A DNA stretch of 64,000 nt, taken from the NCBI GenBank assembly GCA_030998225.1, contig JAPYXD010000475.1, forward strand, positions 62,001 to 126,000, in the 5' to 3' direction. Positions 9,729-21,440 of the stretch are shown here, one piece after another. The DNA is from Diplolepis rosae. Its lineage: Eukaryota > Arthropoda > Insecta > Hymenoptera > Diplolepididae. Every line of letters starts with the position of its first letter. Position 1 is the stretch's first letter. The notes under the pieces were generated by a model, which searched no databases, was not told where the DNA came from, and saw only the letters and a list, made by a program, of their open reading frames with translations. Position numbers and translations under genes: made by a program.

Positions 9729-10118
9729 TACCTAATCTCTTTTTTCGGTGCATCGGCTGGAAAACTTAAAGTCAGCGAATGGGATATCGAAATTTTATAA
9801 TTAATAGGAATCAAAAATTAATAAATTACAATTATTAAGAATAAGAAAATAATGTATAAAAAAAGATTTTACATCAAATATAGAGCGCCTGTGTTAAATT
9901 TTGCATGCAGAAAATATGTAAACATAAAATAAACAATAAATAAGCAAATAGTAACGTCAAATAATAAGTTAAATTTATAAGTACAAAATCAAACGAGAAA
10001 GGGATGAAATTCACGAATGCGAATAAATTAAATTAGCAATTCATGTTAAATTTAAATGAAATTTATCGGATAGGACTTAAAATGTAAGAGAATCTAAGAA
10101 ATTAGGCTTAGAAGGCAT
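9729..10118. other. AT-rich gap, nothing recognised
   Basis: No supported gene or element. It carries A/T-rich sequence up to the microsatellite that precedes the LINE. Confidence 0.5.
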
Positions 10119-10161
10119 CCTATCATAATCATAATATCATATATCATAATAATCATAATCA
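10119..10161. repeat. ATAATC microsatellite at LINE 5' edge
   Basis: A run of imperfect ATC/ATAATC units directly precedes the first LINE-like sequence. Some R1-clade elements insert into microsatellites, so this may be the target, but no matching tract is seen at the 3' end. Confidence 0.5.
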
Positions 10162-10341
10162 GGTAGTGCGTATTGAACACAGGTGTCGGAGCCTGTGTTG
10201 CTTCGAGCGAGTCCGGTCTGTCCGTGTATTTCGGGACCGGCTAAGTGGAGGTTGAGCCTCAGGGAACTGGGGTAGGACTTCGGTCCGAAGGTACACCTGT
10301 TCCCAAATATTCCGACCCGCTCCTCTACGCACGATGCGCTG

Positions 10342-11559
10342 GTGAAAAAATTTATGGATTCCAAAAAATTGAAAATGGGGAACAAGGAGTGTGAGATTCT
10401 TTCGGGAGATGCAGGATTGAAAGACATCCTCCAGCTCCTGAAAGAGCAAAGCAGAAAAATGGAGAGGCTGGGCATGGCTCTGAAAGTAATACAAGACGGT
10501 ATGCGTCAGAACACCCCGACCACCGTCAAAATGAGTGTTGGAGAGGCTGCCGAGGTTTTGCGCAGCCTCTTTAACACTCACGAGTGTCTGATGAAAAGCG
10601 GGGTGGAAATTCAGAAGAGACTGGAATCCCACCCCACCACGAAAAAATGAGGATCCTCCAGAGACTACGTTCAGCGTTTCTGGGAGATACATCAAAAAGC
10701 CAGACGAAGGGTGAGAAAAGGGCAGCCCCCTCCCCCTCTGGAAAAAACTCCTAAGAGGGGGAAAGGCGGCCAGTCACCCTCGTATGCCCAAATGACCAAA
10801 ATCCAGGCCCCAAATAAAGAAGAGGACTGGAAAGCGGCCACAAAGCAGGGCGAGAAAAAAAAAATAAAACATCGGGGAAAAAGGCGAAGGACCCTGTGCT
10901 ATAAGCACAGGGAACTGTTCCCAAACAGAAATCGAAGCGCTCCACGCCCGCCAGGTCGGGCGACGCCATCAACGTGTCGGCGAAGAACGGCCAGTCCTAC
11001 GCCGACATCTTGGAGGAAATGAAGGCGAAGGTCGACCCCCGGAAGGCAGGACTTGAGGACCTGTCTATCCGGAGGATCAGGAAGGAAGAAGGCTTTCTGT
11101 TCCTCACAAAGGGGGGAGACGTTTCAGCCTTCCGCAACGAGATCGACCCGCTTTGGTGGGGTGAAGACAGCAGTGATCCAGCTAGCTGAGGCACACGCCG
11201 TGCGTCTGCTTCAGCTAGGTAAAATTAGGATCGAGCGGGTTGCGTGTCGCATCCGCGAGCATGTGGAAGTCGCCCGATGCTTCAGGTGCCTTGGCTACGG
11301 CCATATGTCCCGGGGCTGCTGCAACCCCAACAGCAAGAATGCCTGTTGGAGATGCAATGCCACGGGACACTTGGCCCGGAGCTGCAAAAAAACGCCGAGG
11401 TGCCTGACGTGTTTAGACAGGGGCAATAAAGATATCGCCCATGTTTCTGGCAACGGCTCCTGCCCGGTCTTCCGGGAAGAGCTTCGGAGGTTGAGAGGCA
11501 GGAATTTAAGTTCCTGCAACTCAAACTGGGAAGGCGGAAGGATGCCCAAGACCTCCTGA
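10342..11559 (+). pseudogene. R1-clade ORF1 (gag-like), frameshifted
   Basis: The first segment (10342-10650) is a helical, Glu/Lys-rich region that may form a coiled coil (LKDILQLLKEQSRKMERLG). A Lys/Pro-rich basic stretch follows in another frame (10711-11022), then SYADILEEMKAKVDP (10974-11189), then the RNA-binding part (11053-11559). The last contains zinc knuckles CFRCLGYGHMSRGC and CWRCNATGHLARSC and a third Cys-rich motif CLTCLDRG. ORF1 proteins package LINE RNA. At least three frameshifts break it. Confidence 0.85.
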
Positions 11560-12115
11560 CGCAGACTACCAGGGAGAGGGGGGCCGATGTATTGCTCATT
11601 AGTGAGCAGTACAAATGGTCTGAGAACTCTTCTTGGTTTCAGGATGCATCAAGGAGGGCTAACATCCTTGTTTGTAGCCCTGATTTGAGCTTCGGGGATT
11701 CTCTGGAGTCCGAGGCGGGATTCGTTTGGATGGAGGTGGCAGGTGTGCATGTCTACAGCTGCTACTTCTCCCCAACGATCCTTTCGAGGTCATCGAGACC
11801 CAGATCCTCCTACTTGAGGAGAGCCTCAGTCAGGCTGTCGGGCGGTCCCTCATAGGTGGGGACTCTAACAGTAAGTCGCCCGAGAGGGGTGAGGTCCACC
11901 GAGATAGGAGGGGAATCTTAGGTGACGAGATGGTTGCTAGGAATGACCTGATCGTTTTAAATCGGGGCAGGGAATTCAGGTTCAGACGAGGAGCGGGGGG
12001 GGGGGGTCAATAATTGATCTCACGATTGCCGAACCTTGCCTCGCCTCGAGGACAAGCGACCGGTCGGTTCTTGAGGTAATAACCCTGAGTGACCACCGGT
12101 GCATCGAATTAAATT
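11560..12115 (+). pseudogene. R1-clade endonuclease domain
   Basis: The reading passes LLISEQYKWSENSSWF (frame from 11592), VWMEVAGVHVYSCYFSP, then in another frame IGGDSNSKSPERGE (from 11726), DLIVLNRGREFRFRRG, and VITLSDHRCIEFN near 12110. These match the order of the AP-like endonuclease: the Glu motif, the GDxN motif (here GGDSN), and the final SDH motif. The enzyme nicks the target DNA to prime reverse transcription. A poly-G tract at 11995-12006 and other indels disrupt the frame. Confidence 0.8.
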
Positions 12116-12235
12116 AAGAACAACCGTGCCAAGCAGTGGATAAGGGTAGGGGCGTCGAAGGAAGGAGCCCCTCCTGGAACACGAGACGACTCAGCAGGCA
12201 AAGACTTCGAGAGCATTTCGGAGAAACCAGGCTCA

Positions 12236-13290
12236 TTGATGAGCTTGGTTGGGTCTGTCCTGCTGGGTCGTTTGAAGCTACTGTGGGCTCGGCGAGGCAG
12301 AAGGTGGTCGGGGCTTGCGAATACTCGATGCGCGGTCAAGCGCGAAGAACTCTTTACTCTCGAAGAACTAAAGAGAGCGGGTGGAAGGCTTGAGGCAAAT
12401 ACAGCGCCGGGTATTAACGAGGTGCCGAACGAGATCCTCAAAGAGGTGATCGGGATATACCCGGAGATCCTCCTAGAAGCCTTCAACTCCTGTCTTCGGG
12501 AGCGGATGTTCTTCATAGAGTGGAAGAAGCAGATGTTGGTCCTGTTGAGGAAGGACAATAAGCTTCTAGGAGTTGCCTCGTCGTACAGATCAATATGACT
12601 ACTGGATGCGATGGGGAAGCTTCTGGAGGTGTTGATTCTACAACGGCTCCAGTCTCTCTTGGTCGGGGAGAACGGTCTCTCGGAAAACCAGTTCGGATTC
12701 AGGAAAGGCAGGTCCACTGTGGACGCTATCCAAGCTGTGGTTAACATCGCCACAAATGCAAGAAAAGAAACTGGTAAGCGTAAGGGATTCTGCGCGTTGA
12801 TCAGCATTGACATACGCAGTGCGTTCAATACCGCGAGGTGGAATATCTGCATCGAGGCGATGATGCGGAAAAAGGTTCCAGACTACCTGCTGCGAATGAT
12901 AGATGACTATTTGAACGACAGGTGGGTGATATACGAGGGCGACAAATAGTCTCTCAAGGAAGAGATTACTTGTGACGCCCCTTAAGGGTCCCGGGTGGGT
13001 CCAATCGTTTGGAACGTCATGTACGACTACTTCCTGCGCATGGACCTACCTGCTGGAACGTGCATCGTCGGCTTCGCGGATGTCGCATTTGACGTTTGCA
13101 CCGCTGACGACATCGGAATCCTAGAGTTGAGGATAAATGACAGTTTGCGGCGAGCGAAGCGCTGGTTGGATAGCAGAGGCCTTAAAATGGCCCCTGGGAA
13201 AACCGAGGCTTTGCTCGTTACGGACAGGAGATCTTTCCAATACCCGAGTATCGTTCTGGAAGAGCATGAGGTCGAGTGAAAAACAAGCAT
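12236..13290 (+). pseudogene. R1-clade reverse transcriptase
   Basis: The fingers region is at 12236-12598 (ANTAPGINEVPNEILKE, where APG is the typical LINE motif). Palm motifs follow at 12611-12949 (SENQFGFRKGRSTVDAI, then ALISIDIRSAFNTARW containing the first catalytic Asp). The active-site loop at about 13060-13110 reads GFADVAFDVCTADD, so the normal FADD box is scrambled by a local rearrangement or double frameshift. KMAPGKTEALLVT follows. A stop at about 12596 and a shift near 12950 also interrupt it. Confidence 0.85.
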
Positions 13291-13303
13291 TAAGTATCTG
13301 GGG

Positions 13304-14055
13304 GTGAAGCTGGATCGTAGGCTTAGCTTCGGCGAACACCTGCAGATCGCAGCTGCCAAAGCCATACAATGCGGAGCAAACTTGGCTCGGCTTATGCCAG
13401 AAATTGGTGGACCCAGGAAAGTGAAAAGGAGACTGGTAGCGAGCGTGGTCCATTTGAAGCTGCTTTATGCAGCTCCGGTCTGGGCTAATGCCCTGCAGAA
13501 CCATGCTATCCAGGGGAGGCTCTTCAGGAGATCTTTCAGCTCCGCAAGGAGCTTACCTGCACCGACCTGCAGGAAATCGGTCGCGCAAAGGAAGCCATCC
13601 GCAAGGATGGAAGGCGCAGACTTGTCGAGAAATGGCAGATGAGATGGCATGGTGAGCAGACCGGGAGATGGACCTACTGCCTAATCCCGGAGCTCGCCGC
13701 CTGGCTGAGCAGAAAGCACGGAGAAATCGAATTTTAGTTGGCGCAAGCGCTCTTAAGCCATGGCTGTTTTAACGCGTACCTGAGGAGCTTCAAGAAGAGA
13801 GACAAGGAGATGTGTTGCTACTGCGATTTCCCGGTGGATACCGCAGAGCACGCACTCTTCGTCTGCGCAAAATGGGGTATGGCAAGGGAGGCCCTCGGTC
13901 AGGCAGTGGGTGCCGAGCTTACACCTGGCACGATGGTCCCTCTTATGCTCCAGTCTGAGCTGTTCTCGACGCTCATCGAGTCATTTATCAAACTTTTGAT
14001 GAAGACGAGAGAACTTAATGGGCGTCGGGAGCGAATCAACGGGGAGGGCCAGTAG
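13304..14055 (+). pseudogene. R1-clade RT C-terminal region with Cys/His motif
   Basis: The first part reads LDRRLSFGEHLQIAAAKA and RRLVASVVHLKLLYAAPVW, the thumb region of R1-type RTs. Compared with 58003-58581 about 40 residues are deleted near 13530. The last part (13738-14055) has CCYCDFPVDTAEHALFVC, a C-x2-C-x8-H-x4-C motif typical of the end of these proteins. The frame ends at TAG 14053-14055 and the 3' UTR follows. Confidence 0.8.
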
Positions 14056-14390
14056 AAATCGCATCGGGGCCTGCACCCGCGGTCCTGCATCTCGGGCGGA
14101 TTCGACTGTCCACGTCGTTCGGGGGAGGATACTTTTTAGTCTTCTCCTGGCCAGTGCGGCTTGTCGGTCCACCTAGCGCACGTGTAGCCGCGGATGAAGG
14201 TCCCGGGCGAACGGATGACTGAAGAGTCGTACGCCGTGAAGCTTAAAGCCGAAAGGCGGTCCCGCGGGTGGTGTATTGGTTTCAGATAGGGGGTTTTATG
14301 GATTCAACGGGTATGCCTAGACCCTTCCTAGGAGAGTCCTGTACAACGTCTATAAAATATTTCGCCATTTTTCCTCCTCTCCCAAAAAAA

Positions 14391-14845
14391 TAAAAAACAA
14401 ACCATACAAATACGGCGACAATTTTCATGGAAATTCAGTTAAACTTGGGCTTTAGCTCCATATCAAGCTTTTTCAAAGCTCTAATCCAGACATTTCTAAA
14501 AATTGTGCTATCAAGACCTCATTGGCCAGAATAAAAAAATTTGTATCAGAACTTCTACTTTAGAAAATAAATCCAAGTACGTCAAAATTTGTTTATTCCT
14601 TATAACTCGATTTCCAACAATTTTTCTATTTTTAATTTCAATATTTCAAGTCGTTTAACGAAATAGAATTTCAATCAAATATTCACTCAATGCTTTCCTC
14701 AAATTTATTAAACATTGAGCAATTTATTTAGTTCAGTGAAGTTGTTTAATTTGTTTATAATAAAATTCTTAATTAAATCCTATCCTAATTTTGTTATGCA
14801 AAATGAATAGCTTAGTAATAATTAACACCAACAAGAAAATACACG
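14391..14845. other. AT-rich gap, nothing recognised
   Basis: No supported gene. It is intergenic or old repeat sequence after the LINE 3' tail. Confidence 0.5.
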
Positions 14846-15000
14846 GAGAAAAATAGTTGAAGTAATTTTACTCAACTCTGTCGATTAAACTTGGGAAATA
14901 AGGACATCTGAACATATATTAAATCCTAGTCAGGTAATATAAATTTGATAAATACCCAATTCACGCAAAGTGAATAACAATGAGCGTTACATAGGGAAAA
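14846..15000 (+). repeat. Dispersed repeat ending ACACGGAGAAAAATAG, copy 1
   Basis: About 150 bp match the reverse complement of 27003-27166, including ACTCAACTCTGTCGATT, CTTGGG, AAATCCTAGTC and GCGTTACATAG. The ACACGGAGAAAAAT end looks like a transposon terminus. The other side stops where a mariner fragment begins at about 15000. Confidence 0.65.
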
Positions 15001-15253
15001 GTAACGCCTGCAATTCCTCGTCTTTGAACTTTCTCGCTGCACCAGGATGTTCATTGTCTGTTAAATCGAAATCTCCACTTTTAAATTGACGAAACCCTGT
15101 CTCACATACTCTAATCACTGGAGCATGTTCACCATATGTTTCTGCCAGCAATCGATGAGCTTCAACTATGACATTATTTTGGCAGAATAAAATTGTGTAT
15201 TTTTGAAGGTTATTGTCCATAGAAAAATATGACATAGATGCCAAATTATACAC
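15000..15253 (-). pseudogene. Mariner transposase N-terminal fragment
   Basis: The minus-strand frame reads VEAHRLLAETYGEHAPVIRV, then TGFRQFKSGDFDL and KFKDEELQALL. This is the N-terminal helix-turn-helix region of mariner transposases of the mauritiana/irritans type, where a Trp and Arg phrase and FKSGDFDLxDxxRPG are usual. Only about 85 residues survive and the catalytic D,D34D domain is absent. Confidence 0.75.
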
Positions 15254-16379
15254 ATTCTCATCATGACACTCGCGCTTCGCGCTCGATTTTCTGTATGCAT
15301 TTTTGTAACTTTTTAATAAATTACATGATTATTGATAAATTTATTTTCTTCCAAATATCTCAAAAAGGAAAAACAATCGTAGACTTTATTTAAGGAAACG
15401 ATTTTGCAGAACAACGCTTATTTCGTATCTCACATATTTTGGTGAAAAAAATCGAATTTTTTCAATATTAAAAATCAAAAAATTAAAATATACATCCTGT
15501 CGAGAAATTTCTCGATAAGAATGTGTAGACCTTATTTAGCCAAACAATTTTTCATCTAAAATTTTTTTTTGTATCTCACATATTTTGTCTAAAAAATGGA
15601 ATTTTTGAATTTTAATCGTATTTTTTGGAATTGAAACGAAAAATATATCTTTTATCAGAAACTGTGTGAGACAAAATTTGTAGATCTTTTTGAAACGAAC
15701 AACTTTGTATTCCTACGTTTTTTTTCGTATTTCACATATTATTGTTAAAAAATTGAATTTTGGATTTTCAATGGTTTTTTTTTAAATTAATAAGAAAAAT
15801 ATGCATCTTATGAAAAAATGTTACAATTCAAATTTGTAGGTCTTTATGTAAAAAATAATATTGTATCATAGCGTTTTTTCGTATCTCGTATAATTTAACT
15901 TGAAAATGGAATTTTGATATTGACTTTTTTCGAATTTGAATATGCTGTAACATTTCTAATTTTGATTTAATCAAAAAATGTTATCAGGATAATTTGTAGA
16001 GATTTATGAGCACTATCAAAAACCAGTATTGAAATTTTTGATTTTATCAAAAAATTATTTTCAAAAACACAAAAGTAGTGCTCAATCCCTCAATTTTGAT
16101 TGGATGTGGCTGGTTAACGAACTTGTCCTTACTTTTTCGGCTCCGATAAAGTGTACCAAAGCTCAATTCAATCTGATAATTCTATCGAGAGTTATGCCGC
16201 ACACGACCTACATACAGACAGACAGACAGACAGACAGACGTACAGACAGACAGACAGACAGACACTTTCGTAAAAACCCTTTTTTCTGACTCGGGGGTCT
16301 CAAAACGTAAAGATTTGATGAAAATTTCGAAAGTCATTTTTTACATAAAACCAATACCTTCTCATCCATGATGAGAATG
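15253..16379. repeat. 1.1-kb TIR repeat with CAGA tract, copy 1
   Basis: Ends are inverted: CATTCTCATCATG at 15253-15265 and CATGATGAGAATG at 16367-16379. The AT-rich interior has repeated phrases (CGTATCTCACATATTTTG, TGTAGATCTTT) and a GACA/CAGA microsatellite near its right end. A 5'-truncated second copy spans 36697-40315, where a solo LTR is inserted; this copy supplies the empty site. No coding capacity. Confidence 0.8.
16213..16264 (+). repeat. (CAGA)n microsatellite
   Basis: About twelve tetranucleotide units with one CGTA interruption. The second copy of the host repeat has a much shorter tract at 40178-40199. Confidence 0.9.
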
Positions 16380-17678
16380 TAACAAAAGACCAAGAAGTAA
16401 GAACAGATCCACGAACGAAGTTAGTTGCCTGGGAATATTCTTGCAAATATTGCACTATTTCGAATCCCTACTACCTTCAACCGACTATTTAAACCATTCT
16501 CTTCGAAAAGTACTAAAATAACAAAACCAGGAAATGTTTTAAACAAAAAAATCTTTTTTAAATTTAATTATAACCTTATTTTTTCTTTTTCAGAGATTCG
16601 AGAAGCTTACCGAACCTTCAAATTACAATGAAAAAATTTCAATAAATTTTATGTTCTTTTTCAGAGTAAATTAAGCTTCTTAAACTGGCAAGTATTTATC
16701 AAATTGATCAAAATTTTTCAAGTTTTCTCTTCTGTTCAGTACAAACTAAAAATCTAATATCTTCACAAAAAAATGATATTTCTTTTGAATTTTTATAAGT
16801 ACCTTCTTTACAAATGCTGGTTTCCATTCGAATCATCATTTTCATAAAAATATTAGCATTTTATTTTTGTTTGCATAAAAGAAATACCTTTTCTGCCAAG
16901 AATAAATAAGCACTTCATGACTAGTGCCGTCATGAATATAATCTTAATTTTGAAAATTCTTCCATCAAGGGAACTTTCCTTGATTCCCACGCTATTGGAA
17001 AAACAATTTGTACAAATATTGTCTGTAAATGTAAACTGTGCGATGGCATTACAAAATTGTTAAAGTGAAAATTGTTTTCCCAATAGAAATTAATGTGAAA
17101 CAATAAAATATTGAAGAATTACTATACTTCACATTTTATCATGCACAAATAATTCTATTTATTTTACAAAAAACATTAGAAAGACAATTAAAAGTACAAG
17201 AATTGCAGGAAAATCTATTCCCCTGTTATTATGTAAAATTATTTTTCTTATGATTATTTTATTCGTTTAATCCTACGCCAATTAAATTGGGGTTCGTGTG
17301 ATTAATTTCTAGAAACTTGTAACAATAGTAATAAGAAATCACAACCCCATTCTATGAAGAAATCAATTTTAGATTCAACCAAGTTTTTTTCTCTTCAATG
17401 TACCAATTCACAACTTCTATTAATTTATATATGTAATCAACGATTCTAATATTATTCAATATCTATTATCTTTGGTATGTATGTTAATTTCTCTTTTATA
17501 TACAAGCAATGATGTATACTGCTCTTAGGTTCTTTTCACTAATGTATACAGTAACGATCGTAAAACCGTGAAATTACTTTTCAATATTTTATACCTAATT
17601 GATAAATTTTTCTAATTTTTTCATTTTTTTTTCAACAATCATATTTTTTGCGAATTTGTATAATTATTAATAATCAAA

Positions 17679-17719
<41 letters not shown>

Positions 17720-18144
17720 TGTGTGTAATCAACGATATGATACTTCCAAATTGTCTTATCTTTTGTTATTACAGATTTATGTAACATATTGTCATCATTC
17801 TTTTTCATTTTTTACAAAACAAAAAATAAAAAATGTTAATTCCAATAACTATATTTCAACAAAATTTCTGACACAATACAATTGTTAAATTAAATTTCAA
17901 GAATATGTTCTTGATCAACTAAGGACCTTGTAATAAATTTATTCTTTTACCGAAGTTTCGATTGCGGATCGTTAACTCCCCGCGTTCGAATTAATTGGGG
18001 AGGTTTCACGTCCCGCGACTCTACCACCTAGAGTAACAAACAAATTAAGGAAATACAGCAAGATCTGATAAGAAATAGGAAGATCGTTAAAATCCAAGGA
18101 CAGATTCAAACATAATTGATATATTTGGTTGTGACATTAATGCC
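16380..18144. other. AT-rich gap, nothing recognised
   Basis: No supported gene over about 1.76 kb. It contains a (TTA)n/(TA)n microsatellite at about 17683-17720. A short GC-richer block near 17960-18045 could be a relic of an unknown element. Confidence 0.5.
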
Positions 18145-18884
18145 AGGTAATAAATTTCATCGGAGCGTGAGTCATCGGAAAAGGCAACTCATCCGATCTC
18201 AAGCTTCAATACCAAAGATGGAAAAGGTGTTACACCTTGTTTTTTACTCCCACCATAGTTGACCTTTCAAAGGCCTATGAAAAGCGATGATTCCAATAGA
18301 AGTCAGTCCAGTCCACTCAGCCCAGTGTCATCAATTTTTACCACGAGCACAGTCCAGTCAATGCAGTTCAGTCCAGCCTCATCAAATTATTCACCGCCAG
18401 TCGGACCAGTTCTAATTCGACGCCAAGTTCAACGAATGTAAAAAGTGAAGGGGAATCGCCTTCCAAATCCTCTCTAAAATCTGAATAAATTTATCTCAAC
18501 GTCTACAAGTGAGGACTCGAGTTACCACATTCAATCTACTGGACTCATTTCATCACCGACCAAATTTCAACCAAGGGTAATTACTAAGTATTTCAACTTT
18601 TATACATCCATTTCCATTTTTACATAATGCTTACTTAGAATAATTTTCATGGTTATAAATGGTTATAAATTTTATATATATATATATAGATATATATAAA
18701 ATATTTATATTACTTATTGTATTACATATTATATTATATATATATTATGGTTACAAATATATTTTTTATGATCAACCCTTCTTATTTACTGACTATTTCT
18801 CATTCCTTACCGAGGATCCTTCCGATCCTCACATAAAACGAGGAGATCTTTAAAGAAGAAAATTGTTACGTTTCTGACTTAACA
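18145..18884 (+). mobile_element. LTR-like repeat, copy 2
   Basis: Homologous to 9203-9728, from AGGTAATAAATTTCAT to a TAACA end. It is longer because of an AT microsatellite at 18674-18745 and an extra block of CAGTCCAGTC-type repeats at 18303-18375. Its TATA box is degraded. No coding region follows. Confidence 0.6.
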
Positions 18885-19099
18885 ATTAATACGAACTCTT
18901 AAGGCTCTGTTAGATTCACCAATATAAGTCGCAGGGCAATTTTTACAATTAAATTTGTACATAATATTAGTTTGTTCTCATTTGTTCGTGAAGTGTTTAC
19001 ATAATTTTATTATTGATTTCAAAGTTTTGTTATCCACAGGGATAGTTGAAATATTGTACTTTTTAAAAATATTTGAAAATTTAGTGATAGGGAAAATGG

Positions 19100-20215
19100 A
19101 CTCGGGTGCTTCTCCAGGAGCTAAGGGATGGAAGGTCGGTGAGATGGTCGCTAGAAATGACCTGATTGTATTGAATCGGGACAGGGATTTTACGTTCAGG
19201 CGAGTAGCGGGGGTGTGGATTATCGATCTCACGATTTCTGCAACCCGTCTTGCCTCAAGGAGATAGGCGACTGGTGCGTCTTTGAGATAATAACCTTGAG
19301 TGACCACCGGTGCATTGAGTTCAGCATCCAGGAACGGAGTCACCCAGTAAATGCGGGAAGGGGCGGCAAGGTGAGGAGCCCCTCCTAGAACACAAAACGA
19401 CTCAGACAAGACAAGCTGCGCGAACACCTCGAAGAAACCAGGCTCATACATGAGCTCAATGCTTCGCCGCAGGCACGAGCCAATAGACTTATTGGCGGAG
19501 GTAAGCAAGGAGACCTTTCAACTGCGTAAGGAGCTCACATGCTTAACAAACTTGCAGGAAATCGCTTGCGCGAAGGAGGCCATCCGCAAGAATGGAAGGC
19601 ACAGACTCGTCGCGAAATGGCAGACGAAATGGCATAGTGACTAATCCGCGAGATGGACACACCGTCTAATTCCAGAGCTCGCCACCTGGCTGGATAGAAA
19701 GCACGGTTAAGGCGGCTTTTATCTGCCGCAAGCGCTTTCGGGCCATGCTTGCTTTAATGCGTACCTGAAGCGCTTTAAAAAAAGAGACGATGAGTCGTGT
19801 CGTTACTGCGGATCCCTTGTGGGAAATGCAGATCACACACTGTTTGTCTGTGCCAGGTCGGGCGCAGAAAGGGAGGCTGCTGGTCGGGCGGTGGGCGCAC
19901 AACTCACTCTAAACACGATGGTCTCTCTCATGCTCCAGTCCGAACAGATATGAATGCTTATCAAGTCATTTGTCAGCCTGGTGATAAAGACGAGGGAGCT
20001 CGATAGGCGTGCAGAGCGCGGCAACAACGAGGGCCAGTAGAAATCGCATCGGAGCCTGCACCCGCGGTCCTGCGTCTTGGGCGGCCTTGGCTGTCGATGT
20101 CGATCGGAGGAGGAATCTTTTTATTACTCCCCTGGTTGGCGCGGCTAGTCGGCCTGCCTAACGGGCGTGTTTCCGCGGATGACGGAAGAGCCGTCCACGA
20201 CTTCAAGCATCAGTC
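19100..20215 (+). mobile_element. R1-clade LINE, internally deleted copy
   Basis: The start matches the endonuclease part of the LINE at 10160 (ARNDLIVLNRDRDFTFRR, then a SDHRC-type block near 19300). At about 19490 it jumps straight to the C-terminal region (LRKELTCLTNLQEIA), omitting the whole RT. It then keeps the Cys/His motif (CRYCGSLVGNADHTLFVC at about 19798) and part of the 3' UTR. It also contains stop codons. An internal deletion of this kind could come from RNA-level template switching or from a later DNA deletion. Confidence 0.8.
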
Positions 20216-20221
20216 GCCAAA

Positions 20222-20455
20222 ACGAAAATATCTCATTATTCATAATCCAGTTGCTAAGGTATTGACGTAAGGGTTTCGCAAATTTTTTTAAAACACCAAA
20301 ATGGCGGACTTATAATAAAAATGTTTGTTTTACACGTTTTTTTCCCGACATTATGGGTTGTTAAAAATGAACAAAACTCCAAAAGTCCGCTACGTCAGTT
20401 CCTAGCGTAATGTATAAAAACTGTTCACAAAAAATTCCAAGATTTTTAAGAAAAT
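20222..20455 (+). repeat. Fragment of the 734-bp TTAA element family
   Basis: Matches the interior of 7397-8130 (ACGAAAATA, TTGCTAAGGTATTGACGTA, AAAATGGCG, CTACGTCAGT). It lacks both GGGG ends and directly follows the deleted LINE. Confidence 0.6.
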
Positions 20456-21440
20456 CGCGCTTCAAGTTTTAGAATGCAATAAAACAAAGTGGGCATGCGC
20501 GTCTTTGGGAAACAAACAAAAAATGCATGTTCTTCAACAAATCAAACACAGAAAAATACTGGGCATTCTCCAAATAAAGAAAATGACAATTACATAACTT
20601 GTAAATTTTATTCATGTCGGTACCAGACCGACGAAAGCAGCAGGTCATCATCGTTTTTTAACAGAAGGCGCTGTTTTGAACGGCACACAGACGAACGATA
20701 TATGGATGTGTATGAATTTAATCATAGTCAGAAAATTGTATTCAGTCTTATCATCATTGTGAAAATATAGCAAATTTTAATGGTCCATTACAAAATGTAA
20801 TAGTTTTAAGAAACTAGTTAGATGAAAATTATATAATGGAAAAAAAATATATGTCTATTAATTTGAAAATAATTGAGTTCTATAAATTCATAACTGCATT
20901 ATTTTGAATTTCAAATTTAATAAATAATATATTAAATCTAAAAAACTTTATTCTCTACCTTCTTACGAACCCGTAATATCATTTATGGTAGGTCAAGAAA
21001 CAACATCTTTCTCATTGAGAGATTACGATGGATCAGATTACAAAAACCTTTGTTGGTTCTTAGGCGTCAAATAACTCTCTTCATTTCTATATCAATTGTA
21101 AGACAGGAAATATGTTCATTCATTTTGTAACTTCGGTGCATGGTCATCAAATTGCAAAAACGATTTTAGTTTCCAAAAATTTCCAAACCAAATTAAAATA
21201 CTTAAGTTGTCTGGGCTTTGAATAATTTATTTCAGGGAGGGCATTGCGGAGGCGCTCTCCAAGCTGTCAAACCTGCGCATTTAAATGCAGGCAAGCGATA
21301 CGTATCTTTGCCATTTTAAGTACCATCCTAGACATAGAATGGGAAAGAAAATAAAGGAATTACGAACTGCGTGATGCGGCAAGGTCGCTGATGAGTGCTG
21401 CTAATCATCCCCACAGCCAACAACAAGGTCAACTTGAGAC
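20456..21440. other. AT-rich gap with a dispersed repeat
   Basis: No gene recognised. About 21110-21235 resembles the interior of the solo LTR at 38440-38560 (shared GTCATCAAATTG, AACGATTTT). Confidence 0.45.

Larger units (their letters stand above)
10160..14390 (+). mobile_element. R1-clade non-LTR retrotransposon, near full length, decayed
   Basis: In order it carries a GC-richer 5' leader, an ORF1 gag with CCHC zinc knuckles, an apurinic-type endonuclease, a reverse transcriptase, a C-terminal Cys/His motif and a 3' UTR. The 3' UTR ends near AAAATATTTCGCCATTTTTC before an A-rich tail. All parts are on the plus strand, but frames change many times. Three relatives in the window (19100-20215, 53785-54198, 58033-59108) share the same 3' UTR or coding sequence. 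Composition is much more GC-rich than the flanks. Confidence 0.9.

Noticed and set aside
10159..10695. 178-codon minus-strand ORF
   Set aside because: Antisense shadow of the LINE leader and ORF1.
12109..12852. 247-codon minus-strand ORF, the longest nearby
   Set aside because: Antisense to the LINE RT coding region, and recognisable RT motifs are on the plus strand.
18259..18441. Ser-rich ORF in LTR-like copy 2
   Set aside because: Created by CAGTCCAGTC repeats downstream of the LTR initiator; not kept open in copy 1.
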